From Parietaria judaica (taxonomy: Eukaryota > Streptophyta > Magnoliopsida > Rosales > Urticaceae), in the NCBI GenBank assembly GCA_954871525.1, contig OX940860.1:27932001-27996000 (forward strand): a stretch of DNA of 64,000 nucleotides. Reading direction: 5' to 3'. Every line of letters begins with the position of its first letter. Within the stretch, counting starts at the first letter, position 1. A program made the translations under genes and the position numbers. Positions 21,297-32,139 of the stretch are shown piece by piece. A model generated the notes under the pieces. The model was not told the DNA's origin. It did not search any database and saw only the letters and a program-made list of their open reading frames with translations.

Positions 21297-22620
21297 GTAG
21301 TAAAGCCTAAGTAGACGCTTCTAAATTTTCAAAATAAAGCCTAAGTAGACACTTCTAAATTTTCAAAATAAAATCCATCAAATTTTTAACATAAAAAATG
21401 ACTGTTTTGTGCATATTTGTAGACACTTTGAAAAAAGTGCGAAATATTGGTTAGACCGTTTTTTGCCTCATTTTTTACCGTTTTTGGTATTGGATTAGAC
21501 AGTTCCTAGGTTTTGGAAAAAGCCTTAGACAATTTCATGCATAGACTTGGACACTAAATAAAACCTAAGTAGACACTTCAAAATTTTCAAAATAAAGTCC
21601 ATCAAATTATTAACTGGTTGGAATTACAAGTCTATATGTAGTTAGACACTTTTTAACATAAAAAAGGACTGTTTTGTACATCTTTGTAGACACTTTGAAA
21701 AAAGTACGAAATATTGGTTAGACAGTTTTTTCCTCATTTTGGACCGTTTTTGGTATTGGCTTAAACAGTTTCTGGGTTTCGAAAAAAGCTTTAGACAGTT
21801 TCATGCATAGACTTAGACACCAAATAAAGCCACACTTCAAAATTTTCAAAATAAAATCCATCAAATTATTAACTTGTTGAAATTACAAGTTTATATGTGG
21901 TTAGACAGTTTTTAACATACAAAAGGACTGTTTTGTGCATCTTTGTAGACACTTTGAGAAAAGTGCGAAACATTGGTTAGACCGTTTTTTGCCTCATTTT
22001 TGACCGTTTTTGGAATTGGATTAGACAGTTTCTAGGTTTTGGAAAAAGCCTTAGACAATTTCATGCATAGACTTGGACACTAAATAAAGCCTAAGTAGAC
22101 ACTTCTAAATTTTCAAAATAAAGTCCATCAAATTATTAACTGGTTGAAATTACAAGTCTATATGTAGTTAGACACTTTTTAACATAAAAAAGAACTGTTT
22201 TGTGCATTTTTGTAGACACTTTAAAAATCGTATGAAATATTGGTTAGACAGTTTTTTGCTTAATTTTGGACCGTTTTTCGTACTGGCTTAGACAATTTCT
22301 GGGTTTCGGAATTAGGCTTAGACAGTTTCATGCATAGAGTTAGACAATAAAAAAAGCCTAAATAGACACTTCTTTATTTTCAAAATAAAATCCATCAAAT
22401 TATTAATTGGTAGGAATTACAAGTTTATATGTGGTTAGACAGTTTTTAACATAAAAATTGACTGTTTTGTGCATCTTTGTAGACACTTTAAAAATCGTAC
22501 GAAATATTAGTTAGACGGTTTTTTGCTTAATTTTGGACCGTTTTTCGTACTATCTTAGACAATATCTGAGTTTCGGAATTAGGCTTAGGCAGTTTCATGC
22601 ATAAAATTAGACAAATATGT
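21297..22620. repeat. Right array: the same unit inverted, ~5 copies
   Basis: The phrase agacacttctaaattttc recurs near 21347, 21571, 21830, 22097 and 22364 (an extra partial at 21313), mostly 259-267 bases apart. The words catctttgtagacactttg, ttggttagaccgttttttgc and ttggaccgtttttgg are diverged complements of words in the left array. Confidence 0.92.
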
Positions 22621-23400
22621 GAGTAATATTAGACAATTAAAATTTGTACGTACTTACTTTCATAATTAAGGTGCCAAAATTCTACATATGAGATCGACAA
22701 AGCATATCGAGCAGACGAGATCTATAAAACACTAAAAAAATCCTTTATATTCAAGTCCTTTACAATACTTCAAAACATATATCTACAAAGCATTTACATG
22801 AAAACAAGAACATAACACATATTAATTAATAAACAATAAATAATAAATAATAATAAGTACACACAATTATGGGAATGGACACTTCAACGAACAAACACTT
22901 CGAGCTCGAGGGAATCAATACCGGGTTGCAAGCGTGTAACGAAAATAAAACCTGCAATAGTAAACCTCTTTGACCATTTTATTAGAAGTGACCAATTTTC
23001 ACTACTTAAGGCTTACAGTTAACGAATAGGCTGAAAATAACTTGTGTTACATAAGCTATTCACCTAAGCCAAATATCTACAAACAAAGTGAAAACCTGAT
23101 ACAATACATTATAAAACTGTTTAGCATGAATTTTATATGAAATGGCTTTTGAAATTATGAGATAATCTTTAGCCGCACAGGGTAAGCTTCTTGTTGCCGG
23201 CCCCACGAGGATTATCATCTTTCCACGATCAAATATGTCTAAGAAAACAAACAAAATGCCCTAACCCACCATACCCAAAATCGAACAAGAAGTTGTCAAC
23301 ACAAAATCGAATGTTTCTGCACAAAATCAAAACCCAGTAAGGAAGCCTAAGCATAATCTAAGTTTCGAAGACGGCCGGAGAAGGGAGAAACGCCGACTTC
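22621..23400. other. Foldback element interior right of the arrays
   Basis: AT-rich DNA without a coding frame I trust; the 64-residue frame at 23060-23254 (minus) has no recognisable feature. Confidence 0.4.
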
Positions 23401-24104
23401 TACGACGTCAGTGGCGAAGAGAGGCTCAGAGTTTCGAAGACGGCCGGTGCGAAGAGACCGGTTCGAAGACGGTCGGTGGCGTCGGTGGGTGCTCTGGATT
23501 TCGAAGCTCAGAGGCGATGGATTTACGATTATCAGAGGCGAGGGAATGAGAGGCGATGGCTTTCGTCGGGGTCAAAGAGAGAGGGAAAGAGAGACAGAGT
23601 GAATGTCGACAGGGAAAGGAAACAGGGAGAGAGAGTGAGAAAAGAGGTTGAGTAAAAAAAATGGTAAAAAAAGGTTTTTTTGTCAAAATTGTGGTAAAAG
23701 TTGAATTGGGGAATACATTTTCAGATTTATTAAAGCGGGAGACAAAATGGGTAGAACTTGCTTTTTGGGGGACTTTTTTTCAAGTTTCCCATGAGAGATA
23801 ATGTATGTATGTACGTGTGTGTGTGTGTGTATGTATAGGAGAGAGAACAAGAATTCAAAGAGGAGAGAGGATTTTGAAAATTGAATTAATTGAGGGATAA
23901 ATTAAATGAAATAAAACCACAATTATAGGAAAATTAATTTTGAAATTAAAATATATAATTAATAATAATTAAACGAAAATTAATATTAAGGGTAATATGG
24001 TCTAAACAAAATTATTATTGGGTATAAATTAGTTTTATGAAACTATGGGCATTTATTTTAAACTTTAGGTGTTTTTTGGATATTTTGTGGGTTTTTCTTT
24101 AAAT

Positions 24105-24366
24105 ATATTCATGTTATGATATGCTCTTAATTTTAATTTTCAATTGCACCAAAGGCGTGAAAGGAAATTAAATTTATCGTTTATATACAATCTCGGTATT
24201 AATAAGGACTAATACAAATCATATTTTTTAATTTATCAAATATTATCATGCTATGCTATGCTATGCTCTTAATTTTAATTTTCAATTGCACCAAGGGCGC
24301 GAAAGGAAATTGCATTTACGGTTTATAATATACAATCTCGGTATTAATAAGGACTAATAAAAATCA
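24105..24366. repeat. 142-bp tandem duplication upstream of the inhibitor gene
   Basis: The segment gctcttaattttaattttca...ggtattaataaggactaata occurs at 24123 and 24265, 142 bases apart, with a few substitutions. It ends about 210 bases before the start codon, so it lies in the promoter. Confidence 0.92.
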
Positions 24367-24496
24367 TTCACAAATCTCAATATTTATAATCCTTAAGCAA
24401 CACTATCCAAGCTTACCAAACAAAAACATTAATTATGATAATCTCATTCTCAGTCTTATCACAAACTAATTAACCATAAACATAACTTACCAACTC

Positions 24497-24503
24497 TATA
24501 TAT
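24497..24503 (+). promoter_or_regulatory. TATA box of the first inhibitor gene
   Basis: ctctatatattc lies 73-79 bases before the ATG, leaving a leader of roughly 45 bases, as usual in plants. Confidence 0.55.
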
Positions 24504-24575
24504 TCAACCAAATCTTCAATTCTTGACACTTCACTCAAAGCCTTACACCAAATTATCTCAAGAGTTTCAAAAACC

Positions 24576-25103
24576 ATGAGAACTCCGTGCTCAATCGGCC
24601 TCTGCCTCGTCGTTTCGTTCTTCATTTCCAACCGAAACCCGGCTTCCGCGGTTGATCTGATTACGAAAACATGCGGCTCCAGCACCGTCCTCTACAAGGA
24701 CCTCTGCCTGGTGACACTCCGGGCCGATCCCGCTGCCCCAAGCGCTGACATCAACGGCCTTGCCTTGATCGCGCTCTCGGCTGTGTCGGGTGACATGCCA
24801 GTCGTTCGGGGTAAAATATCCGAGCTGATCAAATCCACTACGGATAAGTACACTCTCTGCGCTCTCAAAGACTGCAAAAAGAATTACCAAGACGCGACGG
24901 AGACGATCCGTAGCAAGGCTGTACCGGCTTTGAAGGCAAGGCAGTATGACGACGCGCTCACGTACGTCTCGGCCATGATGAGCGACGGTGACTCGTGCGA
25001 GGACGGGTTCAAGAAGGGCACGTCGAAGTTGACGAGTGAGAACGTCAAGTTTGGTCAGCTTTGTAGCATTGTCTTGGCCATTACGAACCAGGCCCAAGCA
25101 TAA
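24576..25103 (+). CDS. Invertase/pectin methylesterase inhibitor family protein
   Basis: Intronless, 175 residues, the usual length. Residues 1-26 look like a signal peptide (MRTPCSIGLCLVVSFFIS...), so the product should be secreted to the wall. The four conserved Cys that form two disulfides are present: TKTCGSSTVLYKDLC, CALKDCKKNY and DGDSCEDGF, plus a fifth in FGQLCSIVLAI, all in the four-helix-bundle spacing of the family. Members bind either pectin methylesterase or acid invertase and block them; sequence alone does not tell which. A TATA box lies 75 bases upstream. A second family member follows 1.1 kb downstream on the same strand, so the two are likely tandem duplicates, though well diverged. 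Confidence 0.9.
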   Translation: MRTPCSIGLCLVVSFFISNRNPASAVDLITKTCGSSTVLYKDLCLVTLRADPAAPSADINGLALIALSAVSGDMPVVRGKISELIKSTTDKYTLCALKDCKKNYQDATETIRSKAVPALKARQYDDALTYVSAMMSDGDSCEDGFKKGTSKLTSENVKFGQLCSIVLAITNQAQA

Positions 25104-26228
25104 GGGCTTTTTTGCCTTTTTCCATTTTGTTTTCTTGAATAAATGTGAACATCACATTGTTTTTTTTAATAATCAAATATTATTTTAAGCAATCTAAAAA
25201 TATTTTTGAGTCTGCATACAATAGACAAATTGAAATTCGAACTGTAGAAAAGAAAATGAAAGAGAAAAAAAAGCTCAAGAATTAGCAAGCTATAAAGTTG
25301 TTATTGAACCCCATAAATCTATTATTAAGTTAATTGCGAATTCAAGAAGTCGCGACTCTTCGTAAAACAACAATTATCTTCCCAGTGATACCGTCCATCA
25401 TGAAGGAAGAAGTATGTTCAAAACGAAGAACAACAAGAATCCCCACGAGGAGCCCAAGAACCAAGCTGCCGGCACTCGTCCGGATGTCATATGCGCCTTT
25501 TATGCCCCCCGCCCGAGGCCGAGTGGCATGAGAGAGCAACAAGAGAGCTTTGTGTCACTTCCCGCATGTTATTCACTCAAAACTTACGAGCTAGGCCGAA
25601 ACGCTAAGCATCGGCACCTCCATTTTTAATTTTTATTTGAGCTTGCTCATTAATATATCTTTAATTGATCAAAAACACTGTAAAGTTTTCATGAAACTAT
25701 TTTCTCACACTTTGATTTCTTTACTCACACTTGATTTATATTAGGAGCATTGACGACAAAAGTATCAAGTTTTCCAAAAATACCACCATGTTTCAATTCT
25801 TTTTTATGGCTAAAGTATCTAATCTTTAAAAACAATGACAAAATTAACCTCCACACGACTTCTGTCGTGGACGAGTCACACCAACATTATTTTACATATA
25901 TATTTATTGTCATAGATATTTTCTATATCTATTTAATTTATAATAATTATATTAATAAAGAAAAGCCCCTCTCTCTTTCATCATGGCGTCTTAAAATCAT
26001 GTGGATTAACACAAAGTGGTTAAGCTTAAACCTTCTAATAATAGTTTTTCACAAGTCACAACGAAAGGTTATGCGGTTCAACACCTAAAATTCCCAGCTA
26101 TTATTAGAGTATTAGACCAAAATATTAACGGTAAAGCACCCTAAACTAAACCTATATATACACACATAACATCACCCTAAACAATCAATCATATTACAAA
26201 TTATCTCATCGAAAAGAAGAAGAAAAAA
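25104..26228. other. Spacer between the two inhibitor genes
   Basis: A GC-richer patch at 25330-25630 gives open frames on both strands (65-71 residues) that match nothing I know. The rest is AT-rich. The promoter of the next gene has cctatatata at 26151-26160. Confidence 0.4.
26153..26160 (+). promoter_or_regulatory. TATA box of the second inhibitor gene
   Basis: tatatata after acc, 69 bases before the ATG at 26229. Confidence 0.55.
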
Positions 26229-27361
26229 ATGAATTCCATTACGAGCCTATCCGTTGCGATCACTCTCTCGGTATGCATACATCAAGCCCTGCTCGTCCAA
26301 GGCGCTGATCACATCACAAAGGTAGGAGTGAACGGAAAAAAAAAAACTGCAAATTGGATTTTAAAACTCTACCGGATTTCTTTTTATTGATTATATTACG
26401 CGAAATATACGGTGGAAATATTCGATTTTTATAGATATAAAATCCCAAATCTTATATGAAAAATGTTTAAGTATATACAACATCAGATAATATACAATTG
26501 ATTACAGATCATATTGCCATCTTCATTCACTAATGTGCATGTTATACATTTTATGTTTTATATTTAATCATAGTGCTTATATTGTTAAATCCAAATGCGC
26601 AAGTCCATAAAATATTTCAAATAATATACAATTCATTAAAGAATATATTGCCATCTTCTTTCACCAATAAACACGTCATATATTTATTGTTTTATATTTA
26701 ATCATAAGGCTTATATTGTTTATTTAATGCTTACTTGTCATTTTTTATTAGTATTTATTTTTGAATTTTGGTCCAACTCTTTTGAGCGGTAATTACTAAA
26801 AACAAAAAATTACTGATATCAAATACCGGATATCCGAAAAATGAGCATTCCATTCTGATTGAAAAAAATTACGGAAAATGTCGCATCAATGCTTTCATAA
26901 TTATACCTCACTGCATTTACCGTATTCACACGCAGGCATGCGAGAGCACGCGCTTCAAGGACGTGTGCGAGAAGAGCCTGCGTGCGGATCCCGCGAGCGC
27001 GAACGGCGACATCCACACGCTTGCTAAGATCGCCCTGAGGGCTGCAGCAAAGAAGTCGAAGAGCTTGGAGAGCCAGGTGGCGAAGCTGCTGAAGTCAACG
27101 ACCGACGCGTACACGAAACAAGCGCTGACCGACTGTGCTGAGGGCTTTGAGGGGGCGAGCGAGCAGATAGCCGACTCGCTCACCGCCATCGAGTCGCACC
27201 GCTACAACGACGTCCTCACCTGGGTCAGTGCCTCGTTTAGCGATGGCGACTCGTGCGAGGAAGGCTTCAAGCCCGGCACGTCGAAGCTCACCAAGGACAA
27301 CGAGCTCTTCGGTCAGCTTCTCAGCAATGTGTTGGCGCTTACTAACCTCGCCAAAGGATAA
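26229..27361 (+). CDS. Invertase/pectin methylesterase inhibitor family protein (one intron)
   Basis: Two exons, 26229-26321 and 26936-27361, joined by a 614-base GT-AG intron; 172 residues. The first exon encodes just the signal peptide (MNSITSLSVAITLSV...VQGADHITK), the second the mature domain. The conserved Cys are TKACESTRFKDVC, ALTDCAEGF and DGDSCEEGF. The fifth Cys of the neighbour is Leu here (FGQLLSNVLAL). Mature parts of the two neighbours share the LRADPA..ADI/GDIH, LIKSTTDKYT/LLKSTTDAYT and GTSKLT motifs, so they are paralogues. Codon use in exon 2 is strongly GC-rich compared with the flanks. Secreted inhibitor of pectin methylesterase or invertase; target not decided by sequence. 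Confidence 0.9.
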
Positions 27362-28813
27362 AGGATTTGGTGATTTTTTGCAATGATTTTAATTGTCACT
27401 AAAATAATTTGAATAAGTTTGCCACAATCTAATGCTCTATAATGTTTATACATTTCCTTGTCATGTTTTTTAGTTCTTCATGGGGTAGAGAACTAGAGAT
27501 CATTGAGATTTGTGGGATTAAATTACCTCATTATTGTTAATAAAGGTGCAAAAACTATTTCGGGGTTAACTTAGTGTTCGCGACTTCGCGTACTTACAAA
27601 ATTTGACAGATTGTTACCGAGGGTTGAATAAGTCTTTATTGGTCCTATAACAAGAGTCGGTACTATTTTCTCGTCTATAGCAAGAGTCTACTATTTAAAA
27701 GAAGATCGTGGAAAATCCATCTTTTTTATAATATTTTTTTTACTTTTCGTAAAATATTCACTTTATTTTTTAAAGGAAAATGAATTAATTAGTAACACTT
27801 GTAAAAAACTTGGAATTTTCACCCCTATGGCTATTACATGGTACCATTATAAGGAACTTTTACCGCAAATTGAAAAGGAATTGAGTGCTTCGGCAATATT
27901 ATTCGGTGACAGAAACTTTTGCTCGTGGAATATTTATTTTTTTGAAAAATCAAGAATTAGAAAATCTATGTTTTGAGCAAGGATTTGAATGCCGTTTTTG
28001 CCGATAAATCGTTTGTAGTTACCGACGGACTAACCGTTTGCCGATGGATTTATCAATAGAAAACTTATAAAAGTTATCGTTTGCCGTTATCGAAACTTAT
28101 CGAACTTATCGATAGATTAATCGGTTATCGATGGATTTATCGATGGAAAACCTATAAAATATTTTCATACATATTTTACACTAAAAATATAACATATAAT
28201 ACTAATGTCACAAAATATAAACATAAAAGTCTCATACAAAATATAACATAAGTCACAAATCAAGTCTCATACTAAATTATATTCAATGTTATAAAACGAA
28301 GTTATACAAAAATATTCAATTAACTAGGTCAAATTAACCAATTTACGTAACATATGTACTTTTCCCGCAATAAGTTGAAAATTCAGTAAAACTTCAAATT
28401 AGAAAAAAATTATGTCAACTTAACGGTTTATAAATTATATACAATTTTATAAAACAAAACTAAAATATTCAATTAACTAGCTCAAATAAATAATTTCCAA
28501 AAAATAAATAGTTTCGAAAAGTAGTTCACTTTCCCCCTCAAAAAATCGCGAAAACTATAAAACGAGAACGATTAAGGGAGATAACTTACCGAGATGCCTG
28601 TTTTGAGCGCTAATCGAACGAAAATCGCAAAATTTCAAACTTTGATATCGCTATGTGACGAGATTTTGTTTTTTCTTTGTTTTCATTCAATTTTAAACAT
28701 CGCGACTTCTTCATTTTTACTGTTAACTTTCCTTCATTTTTACTGTTAACTTTCAAGGTTCAAAATTTTCACTCAAAAGTTGCCCCATATGAACGCATCC
28801 GGGAAAATTCTGT
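27362..28813. other. Repeat-like AT-rich spacer
   Basis: Holds degenerate repeat DNA: 27800-27990 shares ttttcacccctatggctatt- and cggcaatattattcggtgac-type phrases with 30945-31110 and 31955-32030. The stretch 27995-28160 has repeated cgatggatttatcgatgg words. No gene. Confidence 0.5.
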
Positions 28814-28897
28814 GGTCACTGAGGGGTGACAACCCAGCCCATCATCTGCGGGTAAAAGGTTGTCCATGGGGCCCAATTTTCTTTAGCCGATGTGGGA
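28814..28897 (-). pseudogene. Decayed copy A of the candidate small RNA gene
   Basis: The promoter element TCCCACATCG (28888-28897) is followed almost at once by aaaattgggccccatggac, so the TATA box, start site and first ~12 RNA bases are lost. The hairpin arms GACAACC and GGTTGTC and the CTCAGTGAC word remain. Confidence 0.7.
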
Positions 28898-29491
28898 CTA
28901 ATGTCATGCCAAATAATATTCGCCTATTCTAATTTATAAACAACCGATGTGGGACTAATGACATTGCCTAATCTAATGTTAGTTCCGCCCATTGTAATTT
29001 ATCTCACAAGCACGTTGAGGCGGAGAGCGATTCGAACCCGAGAGGAGCAAGTAGACGACGGCGCCGGCGACCAAACTCTTGTCGGCATCGGCGCCAAGTA
29101 ATAAATAACAAATAAACATTAAAAAAATAAAAACAGATAATATGTAATCCAATATCATTGGAGCACATCTCCATGGATAACACAAGGAGAAGACTCAAGC
29201 AGAGAGGATCGTGGTATATTATACGCACAGATAAAATCCTGGAAACAGCTTTTCCATAGAAAATAAAGCTCCAAGAAGAACTAAGTGCGACAATGGTGAT
29301 TAAAACAATGAAAAATGGAGAGAAGAGCTTCATACATTTTCTTCTTCGATGGCTGATGATAAAGAACGAGATTCGGTATTTCAAAACACTAGGAGAGCGA
29401 AGTATTATTACATGTAGGAGATGAGCTTCCGAGAAATACAAAATCTCGTCAAATGGCGATATTACGAGAATTTTAGAACTAAAATAAAAAT

Positions 29492-29619
29492 GTGGCTGGG
29501 CCCTATATGAGTAAAGAACCACATCTGGGAACAATCTGAGTATAGTCACTGAGCGGTGACAACCCGGCCCATCATTTGCGGGTAAGGGATTGTCCACAGG
29601 GCCCAATTTCCACAGCCAC
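29492..29619 (-). ncRNA. Candidate structured small RNA, ~128 nt, snRNA-type promoter (copy B)
   Basis: A plant upstream sequence element (TCCCACATCG) and a TATA box precede it by the distances seen in snRNA genes. The predicted RNA starts GTGGCT near 29619 and its last bases AGCCAC (29492-29497) pair with that start; TTTTT follows directly, like a Pol III terminator. Inside, GACAA-U-CCC can pair with GGGTTGTC, closing a loop with a CCC/GGG stem, and GTCAC CGCTCA GTGAC forms a hairpin. These arms are kept in copies A and C although the sequences differ. It does not match U1, U2, U4, U5, U6, U3, 7SL or MRP RNAs as I remember them. Function unknown. Confidence 0.5.
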
Positions 29620-29645
29620 TATGTTTATTAAGTTGTGCTTGTTTG

Positions 29646-29696
29646 TTTATATAGTGTTCCAATCCTCTCTATCCTCGCTCTCTAGCCGATGTGGGA
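29646..29696 (-). promoter_or_regulatory. USE + TATA box (plant snRNA-type promoter), copy B
   Basis: On the minus strand the upstream sequence element TCCCACATCG (29687-29696) is followed, 33 bases later, by TATATAAA (29646-29653). In plant snRNA genes a spacing of about 33 bases goes with Pol II and about 24 with Pol III. The predicted start lies about 33 bases after the TATA box. Confidence 0.7.
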
Positions 29697-30220
29697 CTAA
29701 TGTCATGCCTAATCTAATATTCGCTATTGTAATTTATCACACTTCACTGCTCGTTTTAAGCACGTTGAGGCGGAGAGTGATTCGAAGCCGAAAGGAGCGA
29801 GTAGACGATGGCACCGGCGACCAAACTCTCGTCGGCGCCGGCTAGATCGGCCAAGCAATAAATAATAAATAAACATTAAAAAAAATAAAAACAGATAAAA
29901 ACGTAATCCAATATCATTGGAGCACATCTCCATGGATAATACAAGGAGAAGACTTAAGCAGAGAGGATCGTGGTATGTTATACGCACATATAAAATCTTG
30001 GAAACAGCTTTTCCATAGAAAATAAAGCTCCAAGAAGAACTATAAGTGCGACAATGGTGATTGAAACAATGAAAAATGGAGAAGAGAGCTTCGTGAATTT
30101 CTTCGATGACTGATGTGAAGAACGAGATTTAGTATTTCTGAAAACCCTAGGTGAAAGAAGTACTATATATAGGAGATGAGCTTTGGAGAGCGTAATTCCA
30201 AAAATGCCCTCCTGATTCAT

Positions 30221-31171
30221 TGCTTACGTTTGATGATGGGGGAATAAAGTCGTCGTCCAAGTAAATATTGTCGTTTAAGATGGTATAAGAAAACCCATAT
30301 CCCAAATACTATGTATGGGCAATTACCACCGCAATGCTTCCAAGAGTTTTCAATGTGTGTCTTTTTATCGCTGAAAAGTTTAGTTATTGCATTAATGCCC
30401 CATATCATTACAATTTACAATGAACGAGTAGAGAAAAAAGTTAGCTCATGTGATTTACGACTAACTCGAATTGGAATTACATTATGATACATTAAATAGA
30501 AATATTTATGGCAAAAATAACCTCATGTGACGAAAAATATCTTATATCATCAAATCTTTTAGTGGCAAAAATTCTTCCATTGATTCTTTGTTGTGAAGTT
30601 TTACATGACGATATATGATTTTGTCGACATTTTTGGCTTTTTGGATCAATGTTTTTGCCCTTTAAGATCCCACAATGACAAAATTGACCATTGGTGCCTT
30701 AGTTTTTCATTGTAGAATTTTTATAATACATAATTACATTTGCAAAAAAAAATTATATCATTAACAAATTTTGTCACTAAAAAACAGAGTAAATATAAAT
30801 CATAATAGCATGGGAGTATTTTTGCCGCAATTTTTCATTAAATTATGAGAACAATTCTATGGTGCTTATGAAATAGTTTTAAGTCATAGAAAAATATGTG
30901 TGAATGTTCAAAAATCGAAATCATAAGAAACTTTAAGAACTTTTATCCCTGAAAGATTGGAATTTTTCACCCTTGTTAATATTATATGGCGATATTAGAA
31001 AATTTAATAACTTTTGCCGCAAATTGAAATTTTAAATTGAAAAAAAGATTGATTACTTTCAGCAATATTATTCGGTGACATTGGAAATTTTTGCCCGTGA
31101 AAAAATTGGAAAACTTATGTTTTAGAACAATGAGTGAAACTTATAGGAACAAAAAGAATAAAATAAAAAAA
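30221..31171. other. AT-rich repeat DNA, no gene
   Basis: 30480-30960 is a diverged copy of 32640-33240: shared phrases include atggcaaaaataccc-, tagtggcaaaaa-, and aatgacaaaattgaccattgg (30673 and 33030). Confidence 0.6.
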
Positions 31172-31935
31172 GGTTAATTGCGGCAATAATGCACAACTTT
31201 TGGTCAAGAGGGGTTTTAGGTCCTCAACCTTTCAAAGTGTGGGCAAAAATACACAACGTTTGTTGAATGTAAAATCCGTTGGTCCTTCCGTTAGGGATGT
31301 TAAATTCTGCTGATGTGGCATCGTTAAACTGCCAAATGGACTGTCAACTTGTAATATTAATTACATAACCTAATTAATAAGAATAAATTAAAATATTTTA
31401 ATTATGATTCAAAAAATAAATTAAAACTTTAAATTAACGAGCAATACTTATTTAACGCGTAGTTCCTATTTTTAAACTTGTGCTTCAATATTATTCACAT
31501 CTTTACTATGTCGTTTTTTAAATTACATTTGTTTTTAATAATCGGTAGTTTTCCCAAAATTTTAGTCGTTTCTAATAAACCGTCGTTATGTAATCTTTGC
31601 AAATTTTAGTCGTGTTTAATAATCCGTCGTTTTTCAAAATTTTAGTCATGTTTGACGAAGAGTCTGTAAGATTTTTAGGGGGGTGTAAAAATATGATTAT
31701 TAATTAAAATATGATTTAATTTATTCTTATTAATTAAGTTATGTAATTAATATTACAATTGCCAGTCCATTTGGTAGTTTAACGATGCCACATCAGCAGA
31801 ATTTAACATCCCTAACGGAAGGACTAACGGATTTTACATTCAACAAACGTTGTGTATTTTTGCCCACACTTTGAAAGGTTGGGGACCTAAAACCCCTCTT
31901 GACCAAATGTTGTGCATTATTGCCGCAATTAACCC
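31172..31935. mobile_element. Mutator-type MITE with ~250-bp inverted repeats
   Basis: The left end ggttaattgcggcaataatg returns inverted at the right end (cattattgccgcaattaacc), and the match continues for about 250 bases on each side (e.g. ctgatgtggcatcgttaaac and its complement). The flanks ataaaaaaa and ataaaaaat are a near-perfect 9-bp duplication, the Mutator size. No coding frame; the single-stranded form would fold into a long hairpin. Confidence 0.88.
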
Positions 31936-32139
31936 ATAAAAAATATATATCTAATTTCGGCATTATTATTCAGTGATATTGGAAACTTTTGTCCCTGAAA
32001 AAATTAGAAATTTTCACCCCTATAATATATGGTATGAGTATAATTAGAAATTTAGAATCTTATATAGCGAGTAGAGTAGAGAGTATAATTAGACATTTAG
32101 AATCTTATATAGCGAGTAGAGAGTCACATCTAGGTAAAA

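Larger units (their letters stand above)
19176..23790. mobile_element. Foldback-like element with inverted tandem arrays, 4.6 kb
   Basis: The ends are long inverted repeats: left ggaaacttgaaaaaaaaagt followed by caagttctacccattttg and tctccc, and the same sequence inverted at 23690-23790. Similarity continues, more loosely, through pyrimidine-rich and GC-rich DNA (19300-19460 and 23400-23660). Inside, a ~267-bp unit is repeated about five times in one orientation (20000-21295) and about five times in the opposite one (21297-22620), so the two halves could pair almost end to end. I see no coding frame and no clear target duplication; the left border sits in a (TA)n tract. The architecture resembles foldback (FB/FARE-type) elements, possibly of Mutator origin. 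Confidence 0.8.
23791..24575. other. Upstream region of the first inhibitor gene
   Basis: (GT)n at 23815, AT-rich DNA, then a tandem duplication (24105-24366) and the likely promoter of the gene at 24576. Confidence 0.5.
28814..30220 (-). repeat. Tandem duplication, ~799-bp unit, with snRNA-type promoter
   Basis: Two units run on the minus strand; their TCCCACATCG promoter elements lie at 28888-28897 and 29687-29696, 799 bases apart. Shared parts include agcacgttgaggcggagag, ccaatatcattggagcacat and a short frame starting MKLxSPFFIV. In the unit at 28.8 kb the DNA between the promoter element and the RNA is deleted. A third, diverged partial copy lies at 32140-32420. Confidence 0.9.

Noticed and set aside
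20000..22620. CRISPR array
   Set aside because: Plant nuclear DNA; units are ~267 bp without short identical repeats and unique spacers.
24591..25097. 168-residue minus-strand open frame opposite the inhibitor gene
   Set aside because: Shadow of a GC-rich real gene; the sense frame has signal peptide and conserved Cys.
29030..29050. Pol III B box (gggttcgaatc) in the 799-bp unit as a tRNA or SINE
   Set aside because: No A box or cloverleaf at the right distance.
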